A DNA stretch of 64,000 nt from an uncultured Muribaculaceae bacterium (GTDB taxonomy: Bacteria > Bacteroidota > Bacteroidia > Bacteroidales > Muribaculaceae): the NCBI GenBank assembly GCA_910588035.1, contig CAJUPY010000012.1, forward strand, positions 1 through 64,000, read 5' to 3'. The notes beneath the pieces are model-generated. The model had not been told where the DNA came from. It did not search any database and worked only from the letters and a program-made list of their open reading frames with translations. The translations under genes were made by a program, and so were the position numbers. Below are positions 35,438 to 45,192 of this stretch, piece after piece; the stretch's first letter is position 1, and each line of letters starts with the position of its first letter.

Positions 35438-35468
35438 CAAAGATATTCACTTTAACCGAATTTCCAAA
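35438..35468 (-). promoter_or_regulatory. Promoter of the first OmpA gene
   Basis: TTTG (35465-35468), 19 bases, TATCTTTG (35438-35445) on the minus strand: an exact match to the Bacteroidetes consensus. Confidence 0.78.
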
Positions 35469-35536
35469 ATTTTATGTAAAAAAACACTTTGATCATATTC
35501 ATTGTGCCCGGGAATTCAGTGATTCTTTGAAGATAA

Positions 35537-35586
35537 TTGTCACCGTCTGAAACAATGCACATGACAAAATGTTCAGACGGTGACAA
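35537..35586 (-). terminator. Hairpin after the second OmpA gene
   Basis: A perfect 15-base inverted repeat (TTGTCACCGTCTGAA at 35537-35551, its complement at 35572-35586) with a 20-base loop lies between the two OmpA genes. It is followed by TTATCTT rather than a long T-run, so it is a terminator or an mRNA-stabilising 3' hairpin. Confidence 0.68.
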
Positions 35587-35608
35587 AGACGATTATAGAA
35601 AAGTATTC

Positions 35609-36796
35609 TTATTTTTTCACGTTGACGGTGCAGACTGCCACACGGTTCCAACCTCTTACATTGAATACGTCACCAACACCCATGCCTTCGGTTGAGATGC
35701 GGCTGGCATCAATCTTATAGTTCTTCACGAGTGCATTCTTGACGGTCTCGGCACGGCGAGTAGACAGACGCTGGTTGAATGCTTTAGAGCCTTCGGGTGA
35801 AGCGTATCCCTTGATCTCAAGAGTTGATCCGGCGTTCTGGTTGAGAGCGTTCGAGATCAGTTCGAGATTAGGCTTCTGATTGGCCTGGATATAGCTTGAG
35901 CCGAGGTTGAAGAAGATGTAGTTAACATTGTTAAGGTTAGTGTTCACCTCTTTCACAACCGGCGGACGACGGTTGCAAGCATCGAGTTCTTCCTGCAGGC
36001 TCTTAGCCTTGGCATTGAGTGCGTTGGTATTGGCATTGCAGTTCTCGAGATCGTTGCGGAGCGAGTTTACCTGAGAGTTCAGATCGTTTACAAGATCCTG
36101 ATCGTAGAGACGGCTGAGAACAAACGAATGAGTGCCGTTTGAGTTGCCGAAGTGATAAGTCACGCCGGCCAACAGTTCGACGACAGCGGCATTCGCGTTG
36201 TAACGTGCAGAGTAGCTGTCGATGTTGCTTGCATAATATTTAGGTTTGGCACCCATGTTCCAGAGAATCGACGGTTTGATCGACAGTGTCCATGCTTTCT
36301 GAGCACCAAGATTGAAATTGAGGTTCAAGCCGAGTTTGTTACCCCAGCTGTTTCCCTGCCATCCGGCAGAAATGGGATATCCGTGCTGATTATATGAATG
36401 GATCCAACCTGTTCCTGCAATAAGTTCTGTCTCAAACACACGGGGTTCTCCCTTGTATCCGCCGAACGCGTTCATCAGATTAATGGCACCGTAGATTCCG
36501 ATATATGAATGATCAAACGCAGTCCAGCTTTTTGTTCCGTTATACCAGCTTGAGGTATTTACAGAAGCCTCTGCTTCCAAACCGATTCCGAAAGATGGAA
36601 TGATCTGCTTCTGAAGTTCAACTCCGGCAATGCCGCGTGCTTCTCCCCAGAAAGCGTGGTGTGTCATCGGAGTCACCATACCGCCTTTAAGTCCGAAAGA
36701 CCAGTTGTCAGTGAACTTGCTTCCCTGAACGGTAACCTGCGCATTTGCAGCAGCTGCTCCAAGCACGATTGCTGCACATAAAATAACTTTTTTCAT
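35609..36796 (-). CDS. OmpA family outer-membrane protein (copy 2)
   Basis: This 395-residue protein is closely related to the copy downstream in every part. It has a signal peptide (CAAIVLGAAAANA), a beta-barrel starting VTVQGSKFTDNWSFGLKGGMVTPMTHHAF-like, a coiled coil with LNSQVNSLRNDLENCNAN, and an OmpA domain with GYASPEGSKAFNQRLSTRRAE. Differences cluster in barrel loops (for example an inserted GYPISAGW), as expected for surface-exposed parts. It has its own promoter and 3' hairpin, so the two copies can be expressed independently. Confidence 0.95.
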   Translation of the reverse strand: MKKVILCAAIVLGAAAANAQVTVQGSKFTDNWSFGLKGGMVTPMTHHAFWGEARGIAGVELQKQIIPSFGIGLEAEASVNTSSWYNGTKSWTAFDHSYIGIYGAINLMNAFGGYKGEPRVFETELIAGTGWIHSYNQHGYPISAGWQGNSWGNKLGLNLNFNLGAQKAWTLSIKPSILWNMGAKPKYYASNIDSYSARYNANAAVVELLAGVTYHFGNSNGTHSFVLSRLYDQDLVNDLNSQVNSLRNDLENCNANTNALNAKAKSLQEELDACNRRPPVVKEVNTNLNNVNYIFFNLGSSYIQANQKPNLELISNALNQNAGSTLEIKGYASPEGSKAFNQRLSTRRAETVKNALVKNYKIDASRISTEGMGVGDVFNVRGWNRVAVCTVNVKK

Positions 36797-36827
36797 ATCT
36801 ATGTTATAGATTTTACATTTTATTGAG

Positions 36828-36859
36828 CAAAGTTAATAAATCAAAATTTACTGTGCAAT
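36828..36859 (-). promoter_or_regulatory. Promoter of the second OmpA gene
   Basis: ATTG (36856-36859), 20 bases, TAACTTTG (36828-36835) on the minus strand. The -7 element is exact and the -33 element has one mismatch. Confidence 0.65.
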
Positions 36860-36907
36860 GTTTTTTGTGAAAATTTATTAACAGAATGAAAATAACGTCT
36901 CAGAATG

Positions 36908-38599
36908 TCATTTCGGACAAGTTTCAACAAGCATTATGTTCTGTCTGATGTCACAACTGCGTATTCCTGTATTTCTGATCAAGCGGGCCTCGAAGCGGTC
37001 ACCGAATCTGCGGTTCCACTCCTCAAGGTCACGCTCGCCCACCAATGTAACCGCCTTGCACGGCGGAGGTGCCTGAATAGCCCGCACTTTGTCACCGAGA
37101 TAGAAGTTGATCGTATAAAATCTGATAAGACGGTCTGAGCACCAGCCATATAACGGAATTTCCTCCCCATAGCCCTCTTCGGCCAGCTCTGCCGCAAGCC
37201 CCCGGTTACTTTTTGAGTTCAACACACCTGGCTGATAGACCGACGAGAAACTCCAGTAGAGCAGCAATGTCATCACGACAACCCTTCTGAAAGCGGCACG
37301 ACCGGTGCCACAGAACACAGCCCTCAGAGTAAACAGAGCCATTGCCGTAGCCAATGAAATGGTGACAACTCCGGTCAAGCCGGCGTTACGGCATGCCAGG
37401 CCTTCAAGCAACAATTTTGTTGAACGGCCGCCAAACTCAGGTTTGAAAATAATGATCGACACATAGGCCAACGCTGCCGTTATTGCCACTGTAGCCATGA
37501 TTGACGCATAGATTTTCAACACTCCCGGCGACAAACGATATAACCGGCGGGCAAGCAAAACGGTGAAATAAGCCAGTGACGGATAGACCGGCAGTAGATA
37601 GACACTGCGCTTGCTTGACGGAATGCAATAGAAAATAAATACGACAGCAAGCGACAGAATCATGAACATCGTCAGACTGTCGCTGTTTCGGAACCGGTTC
37701 CACGCCGTTTTCAGGCCACCGGGAACAGCTCTATATCTGACAGCGAAAAGAGACGCCACGGCCAACAGCGTATAGGGAAGCATTCCCGAAAGAAGTGTCA
37801 CAAGATTATACCACCATGGATTGACGTGAGATTCATAACTCATCGTGCCGGTCAATCTGCCGAAATTCTCCTCCATGACAAGCCGGTAAAATTCTTCTCC
37901 CCCCTGCCTGTACGCGAGCCAATACCATACGGCAGGCAACACGAGAGAAAGCAGTCCGGTGATCAGGCAGCTCAGAGTGGTTCTGACAATCGGCCACCGC
38001 TGAAACAACATATACGCCCAGATAACAGCCAACGGAAGCACAGCCCCGACCGGACCCTTTGTCATGACTCCGCCGGAGAGCAACAGCACAGTCACCGGCT
38101 CCAGAGGCGTTTTTCCTCTCACGACACGGTCATACATCAACATGACCGAGCACACCATGAACATTGTCAGAACCATGTCGACCCGGCAGTTGCATGCCGC
38201 CCTGTGAACCTCAAAAGAGGTAGCGAGGACAATTGCAGTCATGAACGACACGCTTTGCGCAGTGTGACGCCGCATGACACCGTAGACCGTCATCGTCATC
38301 ACAATCATGGCCAATGCCGACGGCAGACGTGATGTCATCTCCGTCACCGACCCTCCGTTCAACCATGACACGGCGGCTATGATCCATGCGAACATAGGCG
38401 GCTTGTAGGGAATGTCTCCTCCGTTGCTGACAGGAAGAATCCAGTCTCCGGACTGGAGCATCGAAACAGCCACAATAGCCTCGCGCGGTTCGCCTTTGGT
38501 GTTGAACAAGGTTTCACCCAGAAACGGAACGAATGTGATGATCAGCAATGCCGCGAGAATCCACGTGGCACGCGATGTCAAGAAAGATTCACGGGTCAT
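36908..38599 (-). CDS. ArnT-like glycosyltransferase (GT39/GT83 type)
   Basis: This 563-residue integral membrane protein has about a dozen hydrophobic helices. The N-terminal loop GEPREAIVAVSMLQSGDWILP carries the acidic catalytic region of the PMT/ArnT superfamily. These enzymes move a sugar from a polyprenyl-phosphate donor to lipid A, protein or glycan on the outside of the inner membrane. The acceptor cannot be told from the sequence. Its start overlaps the SDR stop by four bases, so it is the last gene of the mre-rod operon. Confidence 0.88.
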   Translation of the reverse strand: MTRESFLTSRATWILAALLIITFVPFLGETLFNTKGEPREAIVAVSMLQSGDWILPVSNGGDIPYKPPMFAWIIAAVSWLNGGSVTEMTSRLPSALAMIVMTMTVYGVMRRHTAQSVSFMTAIVLATSFEVHRAACNCRVDMVLTMFMVCSVMLMYDRVVRGKTPLEPVTVLLLSGGVMTKGPVGAVLPLAVIWAYMLFQRWPIVRTTLSCLITGLLSLVLPAVWYWLAYRQGGEEFYRLVMEENFGRLTGTMSYESHVNPWWYNLVTLLSGMLPYTLLAVASLFAVRYRAVPGGLKTAWNRFRNSDSLTMFMILSLAVVFIFYCIPSSKRSVYLLPVYPSLAYFTVLLARRLYRLSPGVLKIYASIMATVAITAALAYVSIIIFKPEFGGRSTKLLLEGLACRNAGLTGVVTISLATAMALFTLRAVFCGTGRAAFRRVVVMTLLLYWSFSSVYQPGVLNSKSNRGLAAELAEEGYGEEIPLYGWCSDRLIRFYTINFYLGDKVRAIQAPPPCKAVTLVGERDLEEWNRRFGDRFEARLIRNTGIRSCDIRQNIMLVETCPK

Positions 38600-39429
38600 A
38601 AGTATATCATTTTGCGTGTCATGCCGCCATCGACGACAATGTCAGCGCCGTTTATGAAATCGTTGTCAGGCAGCGAGAGAAACATGCACACACGGGCAAT
38701 GTCTGCCGGACGTCCTACGCGTCGGGAGGGATGCTGCAAATGATCGTCTTCTGTCAATGCATCATAATCACCTGTCTCGATCCAGCCCGGTGAGATTGTG
38801 TTGACGGTGATGCCGAGTGGTGACAATGACATCATCAGCGAATGGGTCATCGACGCGATTCCGCCTTTCGAGACAGAATAAGCCACCGTGTCGGCTTCGC
38901 TCATCAGGTGACGGGTCGAGCTGATATTTATGATTCGTCCGCCGAACGAATTTGCCAGAGGCAGCGTCTTGCGGTGGCGCGACAGGGTGCGTGCAATGAC
39001 AAAAGCAGGCCGCAGATTGGTGTCGAGAATGTGGTCAAAACTCCCGGTTGTCGTCTCGTCGAGAGCTGTATGCGAGAAAATTCCGGCATTGTTGATCACA
39101 ATGTCGATATCGCCCCAATGGGCAAGAAGACCGGCAAGTGCTTTCTCAAGCTGCTCAACATCTGAAACGTCGACGCAACTGAAACGTGCTCCGGTCTTTT
39201 CCATTGTCTCGCGGCCTTTAACGGCATCTTTGTCAAAAAAAGCGACACGTGAACCGGCATTGGAAAACCTCGTGACGATCTCACGTCCGATGCCGGACGC
39301 TCCACCAGTCACCAGCACTCGCCTTGACGGGAAAGCCACATTCAGAATTCCTTTGCGTCTGAAGGAAGGAGAGGCACTGCGCCCCGACCTGTATTCCTCC
39401 ATTTTTCTTTCAAGATAATTGTCTGCCAT
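38596..39429 (-). CDS. SDR family oxidoreductase
   Basis: This 277-residue NAD(P)-dependent short-chain dehydrogenase has the cofactor motif GGASGIGRE near residue 42, NNAGIF near 115, a catalytic serine in ISSTRH, and the YSVSK catalytic pair near 183. ATG 39429 (MADNYLERKMEEYRSG) is chosen because the longer frame from 39465 overlaps rodA. The unusual charged 35-residue N-terminal extension before the Rossmann fold is conserved in appearance (NYLERKMEEYR). The substrate is unknown. It lies 10 bases after rodA in the cell-shape operon. Confidence 0.9.
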   Translation of the reverse strand: MADNYLERKMEEYRSGRSASPSFRRKGILNVAFPSRRVLVTGGASGIGREIVTRFSNAGSRVAFFDKDAVKGRETMEKTGARFSCVDVSDVEQLEKALAGLLAHWGDIDIVINNAGIFSHTALDETTTGSFDHILDTNLRPAFVIARTLSRHRKTLPLANSFGGRIINISSTRHLMSEADTVAYSVSKGGIASMTHSLMMSLSPLGITVNTISPGWIETGDYDALTEDDHLQHPSRRVGRPADIARVCMFLSLPDNDFINGADIVVDGGMTRKMIYL

Positions 39430-39439
39430 GTTTTCGATT

Positions 39440-40906
39440 TTATGCCCGGTCACGACGCGCGGCATCGAGACGCAGCAAGATGAATATCAAAAAGGTGAAT
39501 CCCCACAGCGATGAGCCGCCATAGGAAAAGAACGGAAGAGGTATGCCGATGACCGGACATAAGCCGATCACCATGCCTATGTTGATACAGAAATGAAAGA
39601 TCAGATATCCGGCGACACAGTAGGCATAAACTCTCGAGAATGTTGTCGGTTGACGTTCCGCCAAGGTTATCACACGCAGAATCAGCATCAGAAACAGCGT
39701 CATCACGCCCACAGTGCCGACAAAACCTTGCTCCTCTCCGATTGTGCAGAAAATAAAATCGGTGTGTTGTTCAGGCACATATTTCAATTTTGTCTGCGTG
39801 CCTTTCAGAAAACCTTTGCCGAAGAAACCGCCCGAGCCGATTGCGATTTTCGACTGGTTGACATTGTATCCCGCCCCCCTGAGATCTTCCTCGATGCCGA
39901 GCGCGACCTTTATTCTCATCTGCTGATGAGGCTCGAGCACATTCAGGAAAACATAGTTGACCGAGAACAGGAATATGACTGAAGCAGCCGCGACACCTGC
40001 CGTCACCCACAGAGCGCGTATGCGTACCCTCAGCAATTCGAACAGAATGTAACCGCATGCCACTCCGATAACCGACAGAAAGAAAGGCAATCCCGGCACA
40101 TTGACGTCAAACATAGAGAGCGTGCCGGCGGTCGCACCCGTCGCGATGAACCACAGCGACACATTGCGGGCGGCCATGATGTGGTGGGCATAGAACATGA
40201 GAAGCACGACGATCAGCACCATGATCAGCACGAATACCGAAAACTCTCCGGCCGGTATACCCATCACCATTGTCTCTGAAAATTTGACAGCAAGCACAAA
40301 TATGACCACGGCAAAGAATGCTCCGAGCAGAACCAGACCGCTCATGCCCTCGCGATAGAGCACGAAAAACAACGACAGATAGACCAGAGCCGATCCGGTC
40401 TCGCGTTGCGCGAGAATCAACATGATAGGCACAAAAATGATAGCCAGTGCCTTGACATAATTTATCGGACGCGCATTCAACACGAAATTATATCCGCTGA
40501 ACAGCTTGGCCATGGCCAGTGCGGTGGCAAACTTGGCAAATTCAGCCGGTTGCAGGCTCATGGGTCCCAATACAAGCCAAGAACGCGAACCTTTGATGTC
40601 GGGAGCGATGAAAATCGTCACAAGCAACAGAAGGAGCATTCCGAAGTAGATCGGATAGGCATAAGTCTCATAAAGTCTCCTGTCAACGACCAGCAGAAAA
40701 AAGCCGAGCATAAACGACAGTCCGATCCACCGTATCTGCTTGCCTGAAAATTCATCGAAAGAAAATATGCTCGCCTCGTCAAAGTCATAGCTGGCGGCGT
40801 AGATGCTCAAAGCTCCGGCACAGACAAGCACCAGATAAAGCACCACCGTGAACCAATCGATGCCACGGAACAGTGACGGACTTTCATTAGTGTTTCTTAA
40901 CTCCAC
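39440..40906 (-). CDS. rodA: Rod shape-determining protein RodA (SEDS glycosyltransferase)
   Basis: RodA polymerises peptidoglycan during cell elongation, partnered by PBP2. The 488-residue protein has about ten membrane helices and SEDS family motifs: LQPAEFAKFATALAMAKL near residue 120, IGSGGFFGKGFLKGTQTKL near 355 and GIPLPFFSYGGSS near 455. The start is GTG at 40906, which overlaps the mrdA stop by 20 bases; no in-frame ATG lies near. The position directly after mrdA is the standard order. Confidence 0.96.
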   Translation of the reverse strand: MELRNTNESPSLFRGIDWFTVVLYLVLVCAGALSIYAASYDFDEASIFSFDEFSGKQIRWIGLSFMLGFFLLVVDRRLYETYAYPIYFGMLLLLLVTIFIAPDIKGSRSWLVLGPMSLQPAEFAKFATALAMAKLFSGYNFVLNARPINYVKALAIIFVPIMLILAQRETGSALVYLSLFFVLYREGMSGLVLLGAFFAVVIFVLAVKFSETMVMGIPAGEFSVFVLIMVLIVVLLMFYAHHIMAARNVSLWFIATGATAGTLSMFDVNVPGLPFFLSVIGVACGYILFELLRVRIRALWVTAGVAAASVIFLFSVNYVFLNVLEPHQQMRIKVALGIEEDLRGAGYNVNQSKIAIGSGGFFGKGFLKGTQTKLKYVPEQHTDFIFCTIGEEQGFVGTVGVMTLFLMLILRVITLAERQPTTFSRVYAYCVAGYLIFHFCINIGMVIGLCPVIGIPLPFFSYGGSSLWGFTFLIFILLRLDAARRDRA

Positions 40907-42740
40907 TGTAGATTATCGTGTTAGATTCAAGCATGCGCTGTTCAAGATATTTACGTTCAGGCGAGATCTTGCCTTTCAGATAACGTTCAATCACAAGGCT
41001 TCCCACGGGCACACCGAATGTCGCACCGAAACCTGCATTCTCGACATAGGCACACACCGCGATCTTCGGGTCGTGGTATGGAGCGAAGCCGATAAAAGCA
41101 GAGTGATCTTTGCCATGAGGATTCTGTGCTGTTCCGGTTTTTCCACAGACCTCTATGTCGGGTAACGCTGCCATTCGGCATGTGCCTCCTGTCACCGCCA
41201 TTCTCATTCCCTCGGCCACATCTTCAAAATAGTGCTGTGATATGGTCGGGACGCGTTTTTGAAGCAATTCCGCAGGCATGACGGTGTCTTGTATTTCCTT
41301 GACCACATGCGGAGTGATGAACCAACCGCGGTTTGCTATCGTCGCACAAAGGTTTGCAATCTGCAATGGAGTGGCCAGAATCTCACCTTGTCCGATAGCG
41401 ACTGAGATGATCGTGTTCGCGCTCCAATGACCGCTTCCGTAGACTTTGTCATAGAATTTAGCATTGGGAATGAATCCACGGCTCTCGCCCGGAAGATCCA
41501 CTCCGAGCTTATATCCGTAGCCAAGCGACACAAGATGGTTTTTCCACACCTCGAATGCATTGGCCGACGACCCATATTTAGATCTTTTGTCTACCATTGC
41601 CTTGAATCCCCAGCAGAAATAAGCGTTACATGATGTCTGGAGCGCAGGCTTCAGATTGATCGGCGATCCGTGGCCGTGACACCCGACCCTGAGTCCGCCG
41701 GAAATGAATCCGTGGTAACAGGGATACATCGTCTGCAGATTGATTATGTTCTCCTCAAGCAGAATAAGACCCTGGCTCGGCTTGAAAGTCGATCCCGGCG
41801 GATATGCGCCCATCAGCGCACGGTCAAACAATGGTTTGTATGGGTCATTGACCAGCTTCCGGTATCCTTCGCCACGCTGACGTCCCACAAGCATCTCCGG
41901 GTCATAGGTCGGCGATGACACCAACGCAAGGATCTCGCCGGTGGCCGGTTCGATAGCCACGACCGCACCGATTTTGTTGACCATAAGACTTTCGGCATAT
42001 TGCTGTAGATCGAGGTCTATGCTGAGCTTCAGGTTACGGCCCGACACCGGAGCCACATCGCGCGAACCGCCGTCATAGCGTCCCTGAATGCGCCCATGGG
42101 CATCTCTGATCAGTATTTCGACACCTTTGACGCCTCTGAGATATTCGTCATAGCTTTTCTCGATGCCGAGGTCACCGCAATAGTCTCCACGCTGGTAGTA
42201 GGGATCGCGGTCAATATCGGCAGGAGAGACCTCTCGTATATTTCCAAGCACGTTGGCCGCCGTCTTGTGGTTATATTGCCGCAATATGCGTTTCTGAATG
42301 AAAAACCCGGGGAAACGGTAGAGTTTCTCCTGAAGACGTCCGTAATCCTGAGCCGACAAGTGTGTTATAAGTTTCTGGGGGGTGTATGAAGAGTAGCCCG
42401 CCGCATTGCGCATGTCTGCAAACCGTTTTTTCAACTGCTCATGGGTGATGTTAAGCGTGTGGCAGAAATCAATGGTGTCAAACTGCTGCACGTCACGCGG
42501 AATCATCATCACATCATAGGCAGGCTGGTTGAACACGATCAATTCGCCGTTCCGATCATAAATGAGTCCGCGCGAAGGATATATCGTCTTGTTCAGAAAT
42601 GCATTGTTATCGGCATATATCTTGTATTTGTCGTCGCCAAGCTGAAGATTGTAGAGTCTGACAAGATAAATCAGCGCGATAATGACGATAAAGCCCCCGA
42701 TGGCATATTTGCGTTTTTCGAGTCTATAGTCTTTTCTCAC
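40887..42740 (-). CDS. mrdA: Penicillin-binding protein 2 (elongasome transpeptidase)
   Basis: PBP2 cross-links new glycan made by RodA during side-wall growth. The 617-residue class B PBP has one N-terminal helix (about residues 12-28) and a pedestal domain. Its transpeptidase domain has SxxK (GSTFKPS, near 315), SxN (SCNAYF, near 367) and KTG (CGKTGTAQ, near 530). The start is GTG. It overlaps mreD upstream by 17 bases and rodA downstream by 20, indicating coupled translation. Confidence 0.96.
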   Translation of the reverse strand: MRKDYRLEKRKYAIGGFIVIIALIYLVRLYNLQLGDDKYKIYADNNAFLNKTIYPSRGLIYDRNGELIVFNQPAYDVMMIPRDVQQFDTIDFCHTLNITHEQLKKRFADMRNAAGYSSYTPQKLITHLSAQDYGRLQEKLYRFPGFFIQKRILRQYNHKTAANVLGNIREVSPADIDRDPYYQRGDYCGDLGIEKSYDEYLRGVKGVEILIRDAHGRIQGRYDGGSRDVAPVSGRNLKLSIDLDLQQYAESLMVNKIGAVVAIEPATGEILALVSSPTYDPEMLVGRQRGEGYRKLVNDPYKPLFDRALMGAYPPGSTFKPSQGLILLEENIINLQTMYPCYHGFISGGLRVGCHGHGSPINLKPALQTSCNAYFCWGFKAMVDKRSKYGSSANAFEVWKNHLVSLGYGYKLGVDLPGESRGFIPNAKFYDKVYGSGHWSANTIISVAIGQGEILATPLQIANLCATIANRGWFITPHVVKEIQDTVMPAELLQKRVPTISQHYFEDVAEGMRMAVTGGTCRMAALPDIEVCGKTGTAQNPHGKDHSAFIGFAPYHDPKIAVCAYVENAGFGATFGVPVGSLVIERYLKGKISPERKYLEQRMLESNTIIYSGVKKH

Positions 42741-43245
42741 GTTTTTTTGATGTTAAACTGTCAAGTGCCAAAATCAAGATAAAGGTAAGGATGCTGCTTC
42801 CGGTGATGCAAAGAATGAGTCTCGAGATATTGAAGAATGTCATCGATTCCACAATGAAAAAGACCATGCAGTAGAGCACCACAGTCGAAATCAGATATTT
42901 CATATAGACCGCCGGACCGAGAGATCTGATCGACGGCTCAGGATCGGTCAGATCGTCCTCACGTGGGAAGAAAAGCCGGAGAACCGGCATACGCGCCACG
43001 GCAAGAATTGTACAAGCCAATGAATTCATGCCTCTGGTATCTGAAAAGATGTCAATAAGAAATCCCATAAGAAAGGCAAACGTCATGGTCCAGTTGACAT
43101 TAAGGGTTACCGGCAGTTTCAGAATCCAGTAGATAAAGACCAGCGGAACAGCCACACCCCACAACACAAGGTGGTTGAATACGATGACCTGACACAAGAC
43201 AAGTACCACAAACAGCACCACAAATTTCAATATAGTCTTAGTCAT
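42724..43245 (-). CDS. mreD: Rod shape-determining protein MreD
   Basis: MreD is a small integral membrane part of the elongasome. The 173-residue protein has five or so hydrophobic helices (FVVLFVVLVLCQVIVFNHLVL at the start) and the motif ADIFSD-like FLIDIFSDTRGMNSLA near residue 60. Sequence conservation in MreD is low, and the assignment is strengthened by its place between mreC and mrdA. It starts 7 bases after mreC. Confidence 0.92.
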   Translation of the reverse strand: MTKTILKFVVLFVVLVLCQVIVFNHLVLWGVAVPLVFIYWILKLPVTLNVNWTMTFAFLMGFLIDIFSDTRGMNSLACTILAVARMPVLRLFFPREDDLTDPEPSIRSLGPAVYMKYLISTVVLYCMVFFIVESMTFFNISRLILCITGSSILTFILILALDSLTSKKREKRL

Positions 43246-43252
43246 CGCTCGA

Positions 43253-44110
43253 TCAGATTTTCGATTTGGTTATTTCAGGTTCTTTCTCAACCTCCTTGAT
43301 TTCCTCTATAAACCCGTGGTTGATCACACGCACCGTCGACAACTGAGAGAAATCGGTAAGAAGTTTTATGCGCAAAGTAAAAAAATTGTCATCGGCCCCA
43401 CGTGCAGCATTGATGACCGTGCCAACCGGAATACCCTCGGGGAAGACAGCCGAATAGCCGCTGGTGACAATTGTGTCGCCGCGGTGATAGACCGTGTGTT
43501 TGGGCAACTCTTCGAGCAACGCCTGCTCGGGCGATTTGCCGTCCCACACCAATGAGCCGAAAACATCGCTTCCTTTCAACTTGCACGAAAGGCGGAAGTT
43601 GGGATTCAGAAGCGAGATCACACGCGAATAGTGTTCCCCCACAACATTTACAATGCCTACCACTCCGTTCTGGTCAACCACTCCCATCTCGGGCTTGACT
43701 CCGTCAGCCGCTCCCTTCTCAATCGTTATGTAATTGTAAGGGCGGGAGATGCTGTTGTTTATCACATGGCCAATGATGAAGCTGTAGGGCGAGAGGGCCT
43801 CGACAACCGTCATTGTGTCGGCATAGACGATCTCCTCGAGAGATCCGACTTTCTTCCGCAACGCGATGACCTCGCTTTCGAGCGAGGCATTGCGGCGTTG
43901 AAGGTCTTCGTTGATGTCGTGGAGATTGAAGTATGACGTCACCGAATTAGACGTGTCGTAGACCGATGCCGCGAGCTGTCCGGCCGAGGTCATGAAAATG
44001 TGATGCTGATAAGGATTATTCTTTACCAGCAACACAATTGAAATCGAGACGTAGAACGTAAACACGAACCACGGCAGATATTTGACCAGGAAATGGAGCA
44101 GATTTCTCAT
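43253..44110 (-). CDS. mreC: Rod shape-determining protein MreC
   Basis: MreC is a periplasmic scaffold that activates PBP2-RodA. The 285-residue protein has one N-terminal helix (YLPWFVFTFYVSISIVLLV) and a coiled coil (LQRRNASLESEVIALRKKV, about residues 68-86). The beta-domain includes NGVVGIVNVVGEHYSRVISLL and ATG-type loops such as TSGYSAVFPEGIPVGTV. ATG 44110 (MRNLLHFLVKYLPW) is preferred to a TTG at 44119. It follows mreB by 28 bases. Confidence 0.95.
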   Translation of the reverse strand: MRNLLHFLVKYLPWFVFTFYVSISIVLLVKNNPYQHHIFMTSAGQLAASVYDTSNSVTSYFNLHDINEDLQRRNASLESEVIALRKKVGSLEEIVYADTMTVVEALSPYSFIIGHVINNSISRPYNYITIEKGAADGVKPEMGVVDQNGVVGIVNVVGEHYSRVISLLNPNFRLSCKLKGSDVFGSLVWDGKSPEQALLEELPKHTVYHRGDTIVTSGYSAVFPEGIPVGTVINAARGADDNFFTLRIKLLTDFSQLSTVRVINHGFIEEIKEVEKEPEITKSKI

Positions 44111-44138
44111 CGGCGACAATTGTCGGTCGAGATGACCG

Positions 44139-45161
44139 TCATCTGATCAGGAATGAGAAATTATGCCTGTTCTTGAGTGCCACGCCAGTGCCTTTGGCCA
44201 CGGCGAGAAGCGGATCTTCGGCAATGTGGAACTGAATGCCGATCTTGTCGGTCAGTCGTTTGTCAAGGCCACGAAGAAGCGCACCACCACCGGCGAGCCA
44301 GATGCCATTGCGTACGATGTCAGCATAGAGTTCAGGCGGTGTCTGCTCGAGCGCGCCCAGAACAGCCGCTTCGATCTTTGATATTGATTTCTCGATGCAG
44401 TGGCTGATTTCCTGATAGCTGACCGGAATCTCCATAGGCAGAGCCGTCATCTGGTTCGGGCCGTGAACAATGTAGTCTTCGGGTGGATTCTCAAGTTCGG
44501 TGAGAGCCGATCCGACATTCATCTTGATCAATTCAGCCGTGCGCTCACCCACCCTTACGTTGTGGGCGCGACGCATATGTCCCATGATGTCATCAGTGAG
44601 GTCGTCGCCTGCGATCTGTATGCTCTTGTTCGACACAATGCCGCCCAGAGAGATCACGGCGATCTCGGTCGTTCCGCCACCTATGTCAACAATCATGTTA
44701 CCCTCGGCAGCCTGAACATCAAGACCGATTCCGAGGGCAGCCGCCATAGGTTCATATATCATGTAGACATCCTGACCGTTGGCATGCTCCGACGAGTCGC
44801 GGACGGCGCGTATCTCGACCTCGGTCGAACCCGAAGGAATGCCTACGACCATGCGCAACGACGGCGAGAACCAACGGCTGCTCTTGGCGTTCGCTTTCTT
44901 GACCAGACCGCGAATCATCAGTTCGGCAGCCTGGAAGTCGGCGATTACCCCTTTTCTGAGCGGGCGCACCGTTCTGATGCCCTCATGCTCCTTGCCCTGC
45001 ATCTGCTGGGCTTCTTTGCCCACGGCGATCAATTTGTCCGTCCGGCGGTCAAGGGCTACGATCGAAGGCTCGTCAATCACGATCTTGTCATTGTGAATGA
45101 TGATCGTGTTGGCTGTTCCGAGATCGATAGCTATTTCTTTTGTCAGTGAAAAGAAGCTCAT
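44139..45161 (-). CDS. mreB: Rod shape-determining protein MreB
   Basis: MreB is the bacterial actin that guides the elongasome along the inner membrane. The 340-residue protein has the actin phosphate loops: IDLGTANTII near residue 12, VDIGGGTTEIAVIS near 168, and the adenosine motif WLAGGGALLRGLD near 295. Length is normal. It starts 31 bases after purH and probably shares its promoter, as no good promoter lies in the gap. mreC follows. Confidence 0.98.
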   Translation of the reverse strand: MSFFSLTKEIAIDLGTANTIIIHNDKIVIDEPSIVALDRRTDKLIAVGKEAQQMQGKEHEGIRTVRPLRKGVIADFQAAELMIRGLVKKANAKSSRWFSPSLRMVVGIPSGSTEVEIRAVRDSSEHANGQDVYMIYEPMAAALGIGLDVQAAEGNMIVDIGGGTTEIAVISLGGIVSNKSIQIAGDDLTDDIMGHMRRAHNVRVGERTAELIKMNVGSALTELENPPEDYIVHGPNQMTALPMEIPVSYQEISHCIEKSISKIEAAVLGALEQTPPELYADIVRNGIWLAGGGALLRGLDKRLTDKIGIQFHIAEDPLLAVAKGTGVALKNRHNFSFLIR

Positions 45162-45192
45162 TTTTCTTTCTGGAATGTGTGTATTGGAAGGG

